Part shown: in pieces, positions 28,315 through 37,330 of the stretch
How positions within the stretch are numbered: position 1 is the stretch's first letter
How the letters are laid out: every line of letters begins with the position of its first letter
Source: Allopseudospirillum japonicum
GTDB lineage: Bacteria > Pseudomonadota > Gammaproteobacteria > Pseudomonadales > Halomonadaceae
Direction: 5' to 3'
Assembly: GCF_900108915.1 (NCBI RefSeq)
Contig: NZ_FNYH01000001.1
Location: forward strand, 62,001 to 126,000
DNA length: 64,000 nt
Notes under the pieces: generated by a model
What the model saw: the letters and a program-made list of their open reading frames with translations, nothing else
Databases searched by the model: none
Told to the model about the DNA's origin: nothing
Made by a program: the position numbers and the translations under genes

Positions 28315-28323
28315 AGGTGGCAC

Positions 28324-29100
28324 ATGTACGATTTTCTTCTTACTATTTTACCAACGCAAATTTCGCTAGATGCAAGTTTGCTGCTCATTTTTGCTTCTTT
28401 GATTACCGCCTTGCTAACGACTCTCATGGGCGTTGGTGGTGGCGTGTTATTACTTGGCCTTTTGGCCAGTTTTGTCCCACCCCTTGCGGTGATTCCTATT
28501 CATGCTTGTGTACAGTTAGGTGCGAATGCGAACCGTGCCTTGATTTTGCGTGAACATCTTGACCTTGCAACTCTAAAAATTTTTGCCCCCAGCGCACTTT
28601 TAGGTGCGCTTGCAGGTGCTTTTTTACTAATACAGTTACCAAGCACTTTCATCCAAATCAGTATTGCCTGCTTTATCCTTTTTTTGTGCTGGGGCCCTAA
28701 ACTACCTCATGTCAGCTTTAGCCCTCTAGGTATCGGCCTTGCAGCTGGTATCACCTCTTTTGTGAGTATGTTTATTGGCGCCACAGGTCCTTTAGTTGCC
28801 GCTTTTATTAAACAAATGCATGAAGACAAATACATCAATCTAGCAACTTTCGCCGCCAGCATGTGTATTCAACATGCCCCCAAACTTTTAGTATTTGCTA
28901 GTTTGGGTTTTGCTTTTATGGATTGGCTCGGGCTCATTGCCATCATGATTGCCAGCGGTATGTTAGGTACACATGTGGGGCTCAAGCTTGTTCACACACT
29001 AGATAACCGTGATTTCCATCGTTTTTTTAATCTAGCCTTGACTATGCTGGCAGTCCGTTTATTGTGGCAAGCATATACCAGCTTATCCGCTTCTTTCTAG
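28324..29100 (+). CDS. TauE/SafE family sulfite/anion exporter-like permease
   Basis: A 258-residue integral membrane protein with about seven or eight hydrophobic segments. The two-repeat layout of the TauE/SafE family is visible, with glycine-rich starts LLTTLMGVGGGVLLLGLL and GITSFVSMFIGATGPLVAAF. Characterised members are implicated in export of sulfite, sulfoacetate or related anions. Substrate is unknown here. AGGTGG is well placed before ATG 28324. It lies two genes upstream of the sulfur-relay tus genes; a functional link is only suggestive. Confidence 0.85.
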   Translation: MYDFLLTILPTQISLDASLLLIFASLITALLTTLMGVGGGVLLLGLLASFVPPLAVIPIHACVQLGANANRALILREHLDLATLKIFAPSALLGALAGAFLLIQLPSTFIQISIACFILFLCWGPKLPHVSFSPLGIGLAAGITSFVSMFIGATGPLVAAFIKQMHEDKYINLATFAASMCIQHAPKLLVFASLGFAFMDWLGLIAIMIASGMLGTHVGLKLVHTLDNRDFHRFFNLALTMLAVRLLWQAYTSLSASF

Positions 29101-29175
29101 GAACCTAGATCTAAGTGATAGAGTCAGATACTGTAAAAATAACCCCGACTTGTTGATCCATAAGAGGAAATCAAG

Positions 29176-29877
29176 ATGAATAAGGACAAGCCTTCTGGCT
29201 TATATGCAGCAAGCTTACAAACTCAGTATGCACCTACCCAAGAAACGAGTTATACAAGCCGTACTTCAGCGCAAAAAGTACTACGTAATACTTATTGGCT
29301 ATTAGCGATGACGCTCGCTTTTAGTGCCGTCACCGCTTTTGCAGGTATGGCCGCTGGCATCAAAATGAACATTTTTGTTTTCTTTATTGGTGCTTATGGC
29401 TTGATGTTTCTTACACACAAACTCAGCAATAGTGCTTGGGGTTTAGTAAGCACTTTTGCATTCACCGGTTTTATGGGCTTAGCCTTAGCCCCAATTTTAT
29501 CCATGTATATAGGTGCAGGTGCAGGTGATTTGGTCGTCACTGCATTTGCCATGACAGCTTTTGTCTTTTTAGGGCTCTCTGCTGTGGTTTTAATTACCCG
29601 TAAAGACTTCAGCTTCTTAAATGGTTTTATTATGGCGGGTGCTTTAGTGCTACTCGCTGCGATTGTAGTGAACTTGTTTGTTGGCGCTAGCGGCCTTGCA
29701 CTTGCGATTTCTGCAGGCTTTGTACTCTTTGCAAGTGCCATTATTTTGTATGAAACTAGCGCCATCATTCATGGCGGTCAGGATAACTATATCTTAGCGA
29801 CGATTAGCCTTTATATGGCGATCTATAATCTCTTTATCAGCTTGCTTCAGCTCCTTGGTTTAGCTGCTGATGATTAA
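29176..29877 (+). CDS. yccA: Bax inhibitor-1/YccA family membrane protein
   Basis: A 233-residue protein with a soluble N terminus of about 35 residues and seven hydrophobic segments, the layout of the BI-1 family. In E. coli, YccA is a substrate and modulator of the FtsH membrane protease. Recognisable stretches are RNTYWLLAMTLAFSAVTAFA, and near the end YETSAIIHGGQDNYILATI. AAGAGGAAA precedes the ATG. A strong terminator follows, so the next operon is transcribed separately. yccA next to the tus genes is a common gammaproteobacterial arrangement. Confidence 0.92.
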   Translation: MNKDKPSGLYAASLQTQYAPTQETSYTSRTSAQKVLRNTYWLLAMTLAFSAVTAFAGMAAGIKMNIFVFFIGAYGLMFLTHKLSNSAWGLVSTFAFTGFMGLALAPILSMYIGAGAGDLVVTAFAMTAFVFLGLSAVVLITRKDFSFLNGFIMAGALVLLAAIVVNLFVGASGLALAISAGFVLFASAIILYETSAIIHGGQDNYILATISLYMAIYNLFISLLQLLGLAADD

Positions 29878-29895
29878 TCTTTAATCCGATGTATT

Positions 29896-29927
29896 GCCCC
29901 TTGGTGTCAGGCCAAGGGGCCTTTTTT
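29896..29927 (+). terminator. yccA terminator
   Basis: A perfect 9-bp G/C-rich stem (GCCCCTTGG at 29896-29904 with CCAAGGGGC at 29912-29920), a 7-nt loop and a T6 run at 29922-29927. Confidence 0.9.
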
Positions 29928-29948
29928 ATTGAATTTGAGATCCTACCC

Positions 29949-30359
29949 ATGCCCACTGCTTCGCACACCTTTGCGCTGGCTGTGTACGGTGCGCCCTTTA
30001 GTTCACAAGCCTCCTATAGCGCGCTTAATTTTGCGCACGCGCTGCAGCGTGAAGGTCATCAGTTGACCCAAGTCTTTTTTTATCAAGATGCTGTGTATCA
30101 TGCACACCAACAAACGCACCCACCACAAGATGAGGTGCATCTAACACAAGCGTGGCAAAAGCTCGCGCAAAGCACTCAGGCCGAGTTATTAGTTTGTGTC
30201 GCTGCGGCAGTAAAACGCGGTATCTTTGATACCCAGGAAGCACAGCGTTATCAGGATGCACACGCCAATCTTGCTCAGGGGTTTCAGTTGGTTGGTTTAG
30301 GGCAACTTTTGGATGCCTTACATACTCAAGATCGTTTGATTGTCTTTGGAGGCGCTTAA
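29949..30359 (+). CDS. tusD: Sulfurtransferase TusD/DsrE family
   Basis: A 136-residue DsrE-like protein. The active-site cysteine lies in ELLVCVAAAVKRG, matching TusD. In the sulfur relay for 2-thiouridine at the tRNA wobble position, TusD in the TusBCD complex accepts persulfide sulfur from TusA and passes it to TusE. Start ATG 29949 is chosen (MPTASHTFALAVYG); an upstream in-frame ATG at 29889 would include the yccA terminator. It is first in tusDCB-tusE. Confidence 0.9.
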   Translation: MPTASHTFALAVYGAPFSSQASYSALNFAHALQREGHQLTQVFFYQDAVYHAHQQTHPPQDEVHLTQAWQKLAQSTQAELLVCVAAAVKRGIFDTQEAQRYQDAHANLAQGFQLVGLGQLLDALHTQDRLIVFGGA

Positions 30360-30722
30360 GTGTCTATGCTGCTGATTCAACGCCATGCCCCATATCAAGG
30401 GCAGAAGGCAAAAAGCTTATTAGACATTGCCCTAGTTGCTGCTGCCTTTGAGCATCAGCCGGCAATGTTGTTTTTAGGTGATGGTGTGTATCAATTACTC
30501 ACCAGCAAAAAACTAGATACTTTATCTGGCTTTTATCCTAAAGGGGTACAAAGTACCTTAACAGCCTTGCCCTTATATGATATAGACACTTTTTATGTGG
30601 ATGCTGAAGCCCTTAATGCGCGTCAGCTTGCCCCTGATGCCTTAAGTTTACCCGTTACCTTGCTCGAACCTCAGCAGATTCGGCAGCTTGTTCGCGACAC
30701 TTCATGGGTAATTACTCTTTAG
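30360..30722 (+). CDS. tusC: Sulfur relay protein TusC/DsrF family
   Basis: A 120-residue DsrE-like fold protein, the C subunit of the TusBCD hexamer. Family-like elements are the KSLLDIALVAAAFEH helix and the MLFLGDGVYQLL strand and helix. The GTG start follows the tusD stop directly and is supported by GGAGG 7 bases upstream inside tusD; ATG 30366 is less well spaced. Operon position between tusD and tusB supports the call. Confidence 0.88.
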   Translation: MSMLLIQRHAPYQGQKAKSLLDIALVAAAFEHQPAMLFLGDGVYQLLTSKKLDTLSGFYPKGVQSTLTALPLYDIDTFYVDAEALNARQLAPDALSLPVTLLEPQQIRQLVRDTSWVITL

Positions 30723-30744
30723 CCTGGTTTCTAAGAATCTCATT

Positions 30745-31047
30745 ATGGCCACATTGCATACTGTTAACCAAAATCTTGACACCCATGATGTGCTAGAACA
30801 TTGCCTACAAGTTGCACACTCGGGTGATGGTTTGTTACTCCTTGAGGAAGGCATTTATGCCGCAAGCGTTGGTAGCTTTGCACGCTGGCACACGCGCGCA
30901 CGTACCTTAAATCTTTATGTACTGCGTGAAGATGTTCTTTTACGTGGCATGGAAGAGCGTATTAATCCTAAATATTTCCGCTTTGTCGATTATGAAGGTT
31001 TTACACGCTTATGCTTGGAATATTCCAAAGTGGTCTCTTGGTTTTAA
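30745..31047 (+). CDS. tusB: Sulfur relay protein TusB/DsrH family
   Basis: A 100-residue protein of the DsrH/TusB type (MATLHTVNQNL, then DGLLLLEEGIYAA, and a C-terminal YEGFTRLCLEYSKVVSWF typical of the family). It is the B subunit of TusBCD. The gene is 22 bases after tusC and 4 bases before the TusE/DsrC gene. The ribosome binding site is weak, suggesting translational coupling. Confidence 0.87.
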   Translation: MATLHTVNQNLDTHDVLEHCLQVAHSGDGLLLLEEGIYAASVGSFARWHTRARTLNLYVLREDVLLRGMEERINPKYFRFVDYEGFTRLCLEYSKVVSWF

Positions 31048-31051
31048 AGCT

Positions 31052-31414
31052 ATGACAAAGGCTGACTCTACCTCTTCGCCCCCTGTACTTTCGTCTATTA
31101 TTGAGCCCCACCTTGATCCTGAAGGCTATCTACTCGATCTTAGCCTTTGGAACGAGGCGATTGCGCATCAACTTGCCCAAAGGGAGAATATTCAACTGAC
31201 ATCAAAACATATGCAAATACTGCACTTAGCACGAAAATTTCAGCAAGCATATGAAGTGTCACCGGCCACACGCCCTCTTGCCAAATATATACAAATTCAC
31301 TTATCGCCAGAGGTTAGTGCCAGTATTTACCTGATGCAGCTTTTTGGAGGAGAAGCACCAGCAAAACGAGTTTGCCGTCTTGCTGGTCTGCCTAAACCGA
31401 CCAATTGCTTATAG
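31052..31414 (+). CDS. tusE: TusE/DsrC family sulfur carrier with two C-terminal cysteines
   Basis: A 120-residue protein of the DsrC/TusE family (LDPEGYLLDLSLWNEAIAHQ, then APAKRV before CRLAGLPKPTNCL). TusE normally has only the penultimate cysteine, used to accept sulfur from TusD. This protein also has a cysteine 11 residues earlier, the arrangement that in DsrC lets the arm form a disulfide or trisulfide. Being the last gene of a tusDCB operon with no dsrAB in the window, its role is most simply tRNA thiolation, but DsrC-like redox chemistry is possible. The start ATG 31052 lies 4 bases after tusB. Confidence 0.88.
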   Translation: MTKADSTSSPPVLSSIIEPHLDPEGYLLDLSLWNEAIAHQLAQRENIQLTSKHMQILHLARKFQQAYEVSPATRPLAKYIQIHLSPEVSASIYLMQLFGGEAPAKRVCRLAGLPKPTNCL

Positions 31415-31524
31415 CCTAATGCATACGCGTGCATCAAGATGCGTTGAAATTTGCTTTTATAGGTTATTTTCCTGTACTTTCTTGCACACCCAAGATGTTT
31501 GCGCCTGTTATTTAAGGATTACCC

Positions 31525-32598
31525 ATGTCACATACTTGTCTTGATAATTTAAATGTTATTTCACAAGATTTGCTTATCACTCCTGAGCAACTAAAACAAG
31601 AAATCCCCCTAACAGAAGCTGCAAGTGCAGCTGTTTTAGAAGGGCGCACCAGCATCCAGAATATTTTAGATCGTAAAGATCCACGTTTATTTGTGGTGGT
31701 TGGCCCTTGCTCTATCCATGATCTTGCTGCAGCTCGTGATTACGGCCAACGTTTGGCCAAATTAGCTGAGCAGGTCAAAGACACTCTTTACATTGTCATG
31801 CGGGTTTACTTTGAAAAACCGCGTACAACCGTTGGTTGGAAAGGTTTAATCAATGATCCACATTTAAATGATTCCTTTCAAATTGAAGAAGGTTTGCATA
31901 TAGGGCGTAAACTCCTCGTGGAGCTTTCCGAAATGGGTCTTCCTCTAGCAACCGAAGCACTGGATCCTATTTCACCACAATATCTACAAGATTGCGTCAG
32001 CTGGTCTGCTATCGGTGCACGCACCACAGAATCACAAACACACCGCGAAATGGCTAGCGGCTTATCCTGTCCTGTTGGCTTTAAGAACGGCACAGATGGC
32101 AGTCTAGATGTTGCCATCAATGCACTGAAATCTGTGGCACACCCACATAATTTCTTAGGCATCAATCAAGGTGGCCAAGTCGCCATTATTCGTACCAAAG
32201 GTAATGCTTATGGCCATGTTGTATTGCGTGGTGGGAACGGCAAACCAAACTATGATTCAGTGAGTGTCGCTTTATGTGAGCAGGATCTGGAAAAAGCCAA
32301 ACTGCCAAAAAACATTATGATTGACTGCAGTCACGCAAATTCTAATAAAGATCCCAGTTTGCAACCTTTAGTATTGGAGAATGTCACCAACCAAATTATC
32401 GAAGGGAATCAATCTATCCTCGGTTTAATGATCGAATCTAATATTGGTTGGGGTAGTCAAGCGCTTAACTCTGACTTATCTCAATTAGAGTATGGTGTTT
32501 CAGTCACAGATGCCTGCATTGACTGGCCTACCACTGAAAAATCCTTGCTAGAAATGGCAGAAAAACTCGCACCTGTTTTGGCAAAACGTTCAGCCTAA
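31525..32598 (+). CDS. 3-deoxy-7-phosphoheptulonate (DAHP) synthase, class I
   Basis: A 357-residue enzyme catalysing the first step of aromatic amino acid synthesis (phosphoenolpyruvate plus erythrose 4-phosphate). Class I alpha motifs are clear: VVGPCSIHD, MRVYFEKPRTTVGWKG, GARTTESQTHRE, SCPVGFKNGTDG, IMIDCSHANSNKD and MIESNIGWGSQ. It is AroF/AroG/AroH type; which amino acid inhibits it cannot be told from the sequence. AAGGA lies about 9 bases before the ATG, and a strong terminator follows. Confidence 0.95.
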   Translation: MSHTCLDNLNVISQDLLITPEQLKQEIPLTEAASAAVLEGRTSIQNILDRKDPRLFVVVGPCSIHDLAAARDYGQRLAKLAEQVKDTLYIVMRVYFEKPRTTVGWKGLINDPHLNDSFQIEEGLHIGRKLLVELSEMGLPLATEALDPISPQYLQDCVSWSAIGARTTESQTHREMASGLSCPVGFKNGTDGSLDVAINALKSVAHPHNFLGINQGGQVAIIRTKGNAYGHVVLRGGNGKPNYDSVSVALCEQDLEKAKLPKNIMIDCSHANSNKDPSLQPLVLENVTNQIIEGNQSILGLMIESNIGWGSQALNSDLSQLEYGVSVTDACIDWPTTEKSLLEMAEKLAPVLAKRSA

Positions 32599-32625
32599 AC
32601 CTCTTTTATCCTTTCATTATTTTTT

Positions 32626-32656
32626 GCCCTAAGTGATCCCACTTAGGGCTTTTTTT
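32626..32656 (+). terminator. DAHP synthase gene terminator
   Basis: A perfect 10-bp stem (GCCCTAAGTG at 32626-32635 with CACTTAGGGC at 32640-32649), a 4-nt loop and a T7 run at 32650-32656. Confidence 0.93.
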
Positions 32657-32794
32657 GTTTAACCTATTGGGTTTTTACACCGTTTTTTCCAGAAACAAAA
32701 CGGGTACATAAAACGCATGGTATTTTCTCTATATTTGCTGCATCTTTTATCAGGATGCCCCATAAATTTCATTCTCGATATTTTGATAATTAAA

Positions 32795-32822
32795 TTGACC
32801 ATAAGAAATAAAAACTTACAAT
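32795..32822 (+). promoter_or_regulatory. Sigma-70-type promoter of the Aer-like receptor gene
   Basis: TTGACC (32795-32800), 16 bp, then TACAAT (32817-32822): each hexamer matches the consensus in five of six positions. The receptor start codon is 41 bases downstream. No flagellar sigma-28 motif was seen. Confidence 0.6.
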
Positions 32823-32862
32823 AGAATGTAAAAATTACTCGACAAGGGAGTCCAAGCCTACC

Positions 32863-34452
32863 ATGCGTAACAATCAGCCTGTTACCCAACGAAATGTTAC
32901 TTTTTCTGATCAAGTTCAACTGATTACCACCACAGATTTACGTGGGATCATCACTTTTGTGAACGATGATTTCGTCAAAGTTTCTGGTTATACGCGTGCA
33001 GAATTAATTGGCCAACCACATAACATTATTCGCCACCCAGATATGCCAACAGGGGCTTTTGCCGATATGTGGTCTAACATCAAAAATGGCCATTCTTGGA
33101 AAGGTATTGTTAAAAATCGCTGTAAAAATGGTGACCATTATTGGGTCGATGCTTTTGTGACGCCTATTAAGCAAGATGGCAAAATTGTCGAGTATCAATC
33201 AGTGCGTATTGCACCAGATACAAAGAGTCTAGAACGGGCTCAAAAAATCTATCCTTTATGGGTAAAAGGTAAATTACCACGTCATTTATTAGCACAACCC
33301 ATTAAACTCAGTTGGCGTTTAAAGTTAGCTGCTAGTTTACCTGGAATTTTTTGTGCCGCTTTGTCTGCTTTATATATTAATCATCCCGTCTTTATTGGTT
33401 TATGTCTACTGCTAGCTTGTGTTGGTCTTTTTAGTGTACATGGGTTAACACGTAGCCTCATGCGTACGCATCTTTCCGCTTTACGCATCAGTGATAACGC
33501 CATAATGCGCTACATTTATACAGGGGCTAGTGATGAAATTGGCGCAATTCATTACGCCTTACGCGTGCGCACTTCTGAATTACGTGCTGTCTCTGCACGT
33601 TTGTTTCACAACACAGCAAACTTGCGCCACAGCAAACAAGAAAGTGATCTCTCCTTGCAGGATTCTATCCAGCATATTCAGCAGCAGGAACAAGATGTCA
33701 GTGAAATTCGTAGCGCTATGACGCATATGCTAGAGCGTGTTGGTGCTGTATCCCACAGCACGCAGCAAACCGCGCAAGTGAGTCAGCAAGCACAAACTAG
33801 CGCCAGTCAAGGCCATCAACATTTGCAACACATGTTAAGCGCAATTCAAAATCAAGCACACCAATTGGCCAAGGCAGAACAACAAATCACCGGCTTAGCC
33901 GCTCGTAGTGAGCAAATTGGTACGGTTGTGGAAGTGATCACCTCAGTCGCAGAACAAACCAATTTGCTCGCCCTCAATGCCGCCATTGAAGCGGCACGCG
34001 CAGGAGAAGCTGGGCGTGGTTTTGCGGTGGTTGCCGATGAAGTCCGCTCCTTAGCACAGCGTACCCATGAGTCAACCCAGAAGATCAGCACCATTGTTGC
34101 TGGTTTGCAAGAAGATATGCAAGCTTGTGTACAAGCTATTCAGGCGGGTGTTGCTGAGTCCAGCACAACGGTTGAACTGGTGCAAAGCACAAGCACCAGT
34201 TTAGATCAAATACTGGCAGATGTTGCACAAATTCACCAAGTAGCTCAGGGAGTTGCGGAGGCTGCAGATGCCCAACTAAGCCTCACAGAACAAACACGTC
34301 AGCAGATCGAAAATCTTTCTGAACTAGCAAGTTATTCCGTCCAAAGCTTACATCAAGGACGTCAGCAAGCCGATGCCGTTACAGAAGAGGTAGAAGATCT
34401 GCACTTATTAGCAGCACATTTTATCAGTAGCTTAAATCAACAAAAAAAATAA
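32863..34452 (+). CDS. aer: Aer-like PAS chemoreceptor (aerotaxis/energy taxis)
   Basis: A 529-residue receptor closely following E. coli Aer: N-terminal PAS with the FAD-associated motifs [36 protein letters not shown] and [10 protein letters not shown] paired membrane anchor follows (about 145-195, with no periplasmic domain), then the MCP signalling domain ([28 protein letters not shown]). It should sense redox state through bound FAD and signal to CheA. It lacks a CZB tail. It has its own promoter and an AGGGAG site. It converges with ygfZ with 7 bases between the stops. Confidence 0.92.
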   Translation: MRNNQPVTQRNVTFSDQVQLITTTDLRGIITFVNDDFVKVSGYTRAELIGQPHNIIRHPDMPTGAFADMWSNIKNGHSWKGIVKNRCKNGDHYWVDAFVTPIKQDGKIVEYQSVRIAPDTKSLERAQKIYPLWVKGKLPRHLLAQPIKLSWRLKLAASLPGIFCAALSALYINHPVFIGLCLLLACVGLFSVHGLTRSLMRTHLSALRISDNAIMRYIYTGASDEIGAIHYALRVRTSELRAVSARLFHNTANLRHSKQESDLSLQDSIQHIQQQEQDVSEIRSAMTHMLERVGAVSHSTQQTAQVSQQAQTSASQGHQHLQHMLSAIQNQAHQLAKAEQQITGLAARSEQIGTVVEVITSVAEQTNLLALNAAIEAARAGEAGRGFAVVADEVRSLAQRTHESTQKISTIVAGLQEDMQACVQAIQAGVAESSTTVELVQSTSTSLDQILADVAQIHQVAQGVAEAADAQLSLTEQTRQQIENLSELASYSVQSLHQGRQQADAVTEEVEDLHLLAAHFISSLNQQKK

Positions 34453-34459
34453 CCCATCA

Positions 34460-35329
34460 TCAGGCTGTTAATGGTATTTTTGCTGGTAAATCAATACGTT
34501 GTTCCACATCGTAAGGCATAGGTAACCAAGATGCCTCGTGTCCGCCACCATAAATAGGTGTTTGCGCTTGGGCAAGTTTACTGGGTGCCACCACGAGCGC
34601 TAAGTATTTTTGGTCAGTCGTTTGCTGTGTACAGCCCAGTACCTCTATATTAGCGACTTGCTGCGCTTCTACATCCAAATACATTTGCTGGGCAGGTTCA
34701 GCAAGGGCCATGAGGTATAAGCGCTTTTTCACTTGTCCTCTGTGTTGTGCACGCGCCACAACTTCTTGTCCTGTATAGCATCCTTTTTTAAAGTTCAAAC
34801 CACCCCAAGCTTGTAGATTGAGCATTTGTGGCAAAAAACGTCCTCTATGTTCACTAGTGAACCACAACCAAGCTTGCGTTTCTTGTATCTCTAAGGGCAC
34901 CAAGTTGTGCTGAGATACCTCAAGAGAAAGCAACACTTGGTAAGGCTGAGGCCCGAGATTGATCATCAGGCTTTGTGAATTCTGAGTGGTCACTTCATAA
35001 TAGTGCGCATTATTAGGAAATTCTGCGCGCACGATGCCTGCTTGCCAATGCGTTTCTGGTGTTAAAGTGACAGCATAAAAAGGCAAATATTTCTGCCAAT
35101 CTTGCATCAGCTCAGCAATTAAAGAAGCTTCTAAAATAAGCCAATACATGCCAGCTTCGGGCGACCATACAATAAACTGACTCAAAACGCGCCCTTTGAG
35201 ATCACAAGTACATCCCAAAGCAGCTTGTGTTGAGGTGACCTGCCTCATATCGCAACTCACTTGCCCTTGCAAAAAAGTTGCCGCTTTCTCACCCTGGACA
35301 CGTAAAATCCCAAGTTGTTTAGCTGACAT
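34460..35329 (-). CDS. ygfZ: Folate-binding protein YgfZ (iron-sulfur cluster maintenance)
   Basis: A 289-residue GcvT-like protein with the family signature KKGCYTGQEVVAR containing the conserved cysteine. YgfZ binds tetrahydrofolate and supports assembly or repair of certain iron-sulfur enzymes, including the MiaB tRNA-modifying enzyme. ATG 35329 is favoured because GAGG lies 7 bases upstream; GTG 35341 is an in-frame alternative. The start overlaps the ampG end by 11 bases, so translation is probably coupled. Confidence 0.92.
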   Translation of the reverse strand: MSAKQLGILRVQGEKAATFLQGQVSCDMRQVTSTQAALGCTCDLKGRVLSQFIVWSPEAGMYWLILEASLIAELMQDWQKYLPFYAVTLTPETHWQAGIVRAEFPNNAHYYEVTTQNSQSLMINLGPQPYQVLLSLEVSQHNLVPLEIQETQAWLWFTSEHRGRFLPQMLNLQAWGGLNFKKGCYTGQEVVARAQHRGQVKKRLYLMALAEPAQQMYLDVEAQQVANIEVLGCTQQTTDQKYLALVVAPSKLAQAQTPIYGGGHEASWLPMPYDVEQRIDLPAKIPLTA

Positions 35330-36560
35330 GTGTGGCCTCACTCGTTTGATGGACTAAAAAATGTTGTTTAATATAAGGCAATAATAATAACCCAGGTATG
35401 GCAATCAGCGTACAGCAGATAAAGAAACCTTCCCAACCAAAAGCAACTGCCAAATATCCACTAGGAGCAGATAAAAGTACACGCGGTACCCCTGCCAAAC
35501 TAGACAAAAGTGCGTATTGCGTCGCGGTAAAACGAATATCAGTTAACGCAGCCATAAAAGCGATATAGGCCGCTGTTCCCATCCCTGAAGCAAGATTTTC
35601 TAAAGCAACAACAGCCGCTAAGCTAGGTAAATGATGACCTTGGTACACAAGATAAACAAAACCCGCAGTTGAGAGCATTTGCAAAATACCAAAGATCAGC
35701 AAACCGCGGTAAATACCAATACGTACCATGAGCAACCCACCGATTAAACCACCGGCTAAAGTTGCCCAGAAGCCAAACAGTTTGACTGTGGTACCAATTT
35801 CAACTTCTGAAAAACCCAAATCAACATAAAGAGGGGCTGTCATGGCTGCAGCAATGGCATCACCAATTTTGTATAGAAGGACAAACAGCAAAAGATGCCC
35901 AGCATATTTAAGTTGCCAAAAGCTCACAAAGGGCTGAACAATCGCTTGCTTCAATGTTTTAGGCGCATCGACATGTGCATAGGGTTCCGGTGCAAGCCAA
36001 GTTGTCAGCATACCGAGTATCATAGCAGCCGCCATTAATAAATAAGCCATTTCCCATGACCAGTACCCAGCTAAAATCAACCCACCCCCCGAAGCAAGCA
36101 ACATCCCTGTACGATATCCATACACATAGACACTGGAACCTAAGCCAAGCTCACTTTCAGGTAAGTGCTCCCGTCGATAAGCATCCACCCCTATATCTTG
36201 CGTGGCACTAAAAAAAGCAATTAATAAAGCCCATAAGGCCATATTTTGCGCATCAAGATGTGGATCACCTTGACTTAAAGCCACTAAAGCGAGTGTTAGG
36301 GTGATTTGACTTAGTAGCAGCCAGCTTCGCCGACGCCCCCAAGTCGTCAATTGAAAACGATCTAATAGAGGGGCCCAAAAAAATTTAAGCGTATAAGGCA
36401 AGCCTACCAAAGTGAGCAAGCCTAAATCTTGTAAGGAAACACCACCTTGACGCATCCATAGCTGCAATACGCTACCTGTCAGTAATAAAGGTAAGCCTGA
36501 GCTAAACCCCATACTAAAAGTGATCAACATCCGCGTCCACATAGGCGGGCAGGCAAACAT
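35319..36560 (-). CDS. ampG: AmpG-family muropeptide permease (MFS)
   Basis: A 413-residue transporter with about twelve membrane segments. Family stretches include LVGLPYTLKFFWAPLLDRF and FFSATQDIGVDAYRRE. AmpG imports anhydromuropeptides released during peptidoglycan turnover into the cytoplasm for recycling. It lies 9 bases after pdxJ and overlaps ygfZ. No ampC/ampR genes are nearby, so a resistance role is not indicated. The AGGG site supports the ATG at 36560. Confidence 0.9.
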   Translation of the reverse strand: MFACPPMWTRMLITFSMGFSSGLPLLLTGSVLQLWMRQGGVSLQDLGLLTLVGLPYTLKFFWAPLLDRFQLTTWGRRRSWLLLSQITLTLALVALSQGDPHLDAQNMALWALLIAFFSATQDIGVDAYRREHLPESELGLGSSVYVYGYRTGMLLASGGGLILAGYWSWEMAYLLMAAAMILGMLTTWLAPEPYAHVDAPKTLKQAIVQPFVSFWQLKYAGHLLLFVLLYKIGDAIAAAMTAPLYVDLGFSEVEIGTTVKLFGFWATLAGGLIGGLLMVRIGIYRGLLIFGILQMLSTAGFVYLVYQGHHLPSLAAVVALENLASGMGTAAYIAFMAALTDIRFTATQYALLSSLAGVPRVLLSAPSGYLAVAFGWEGFFICCTLIAIPGLLLLPYIKQHFLVHQTSEATHVS

Positions 36561-36569
36561 CCTAAAACC

Positions 36570-37310
36570 CTAGCGCGCTTGATGTTGTATGAGTAAGGCT
36601 TTCATCGTTGCCACAGCTTCATGCAACCCAGTTAACACGGCACGGGCAATAATCGCATGGCCAATATTTAACTCATGCAAGCCCGCAATACCTGCTATTG
36701 CTTGTACATTATGATAATGCAAACCGTGACCAGCATTGACCTTAAGCCCAAGACTAAGAGCGTATTTCACCCCAAGCTGTAAACGCTCTAACTCCTGCAT
36801 CTGTTGATCTGATGTTTGTGCATCCGCGTAGGCACCTGTATGTAACTCTATCGCTGCCACACCTATGTCTGCTGCCGCTTGAATTTGTGCTTTATCCGCA
36901 TCAATAAATAAAGAGACTTCCTCACAACCTGCACCTAGTAGCCGGTGGTTCGCTTCTACTAAGGCTTTAAAACCTTGTACCGCATCCAAGCCGCCTTCGG
37001 TCGTGAGTTCTTCACGTTTTTCTGGTACGAGGCAAATATGTTCAGGTTGTATTTGACAAGCAAAGGTAAGCATTTCCTCCGTCACTGCCATTTCCAGATT
37101 CATACGCGTGGTTAACGTCTGTTTTAATAAAAGTACATCTCTAGGCTGAATATGGCGTTTATCTTCTCGCAGATGTACCGTGATACCATCTGCACCCGCT
37201 TGCTCTGCAATAAAAGCAGCCTGCACAGGATCTGGATATAAAGTACCTCTTGCTTGGCGCAAAGTCGCAATATGATCAATATTGACACCCAATAACAGAG
37301 GGAAAGCCAT
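36570..37310 (-). CDS. pdxJ: Pyridoxine 5'-phosphate synthase
   Basis: A 246-residue TIM-barrel enzyme making pyridoxine 5'-phosphate from 1-deoxyxylulose 5-phosphate and 3-amino-2-oxopropyl phosphate. Motifs are diagnostic: [58 protein letters not shown] and [17 protein letters not shown] precedes the ATG. It is in the conserved order rnc-era-recO-pdxJ. Confidence 0.97.
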   Translation of the reverse strand: MAFPLLLGVNIDHIATLRQARGTLYPDPVQAAFIAEQAGADGITVHLREDKRHIQPRDVLLLKQTLTTRMNLEMAVTEEMLTFACQIQPEHICLVPEKREELTTEGGLDAVQGFKALVEANHRLLGAGCEEVSLFIDADKAQIQAAADIGVAAIELHTGAYADAQTSDQQMQELERLQLGVKYALSLGLKVNAGHGLHYHNVQAIAGIAGLHELNIGHAIIARAVLTGLHEAVATMKALLIQHQAR

Positions 37311-37330
37311 ATAAAAAATCTCCTAGTAGG

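Noticed and set aside
29889-29948. Longer N terminus for TusD from ATG 29889
   Set aside because: It would include the yccA terminator hairpin, and family members start at MPTASHTFALAVYG-like sequence.
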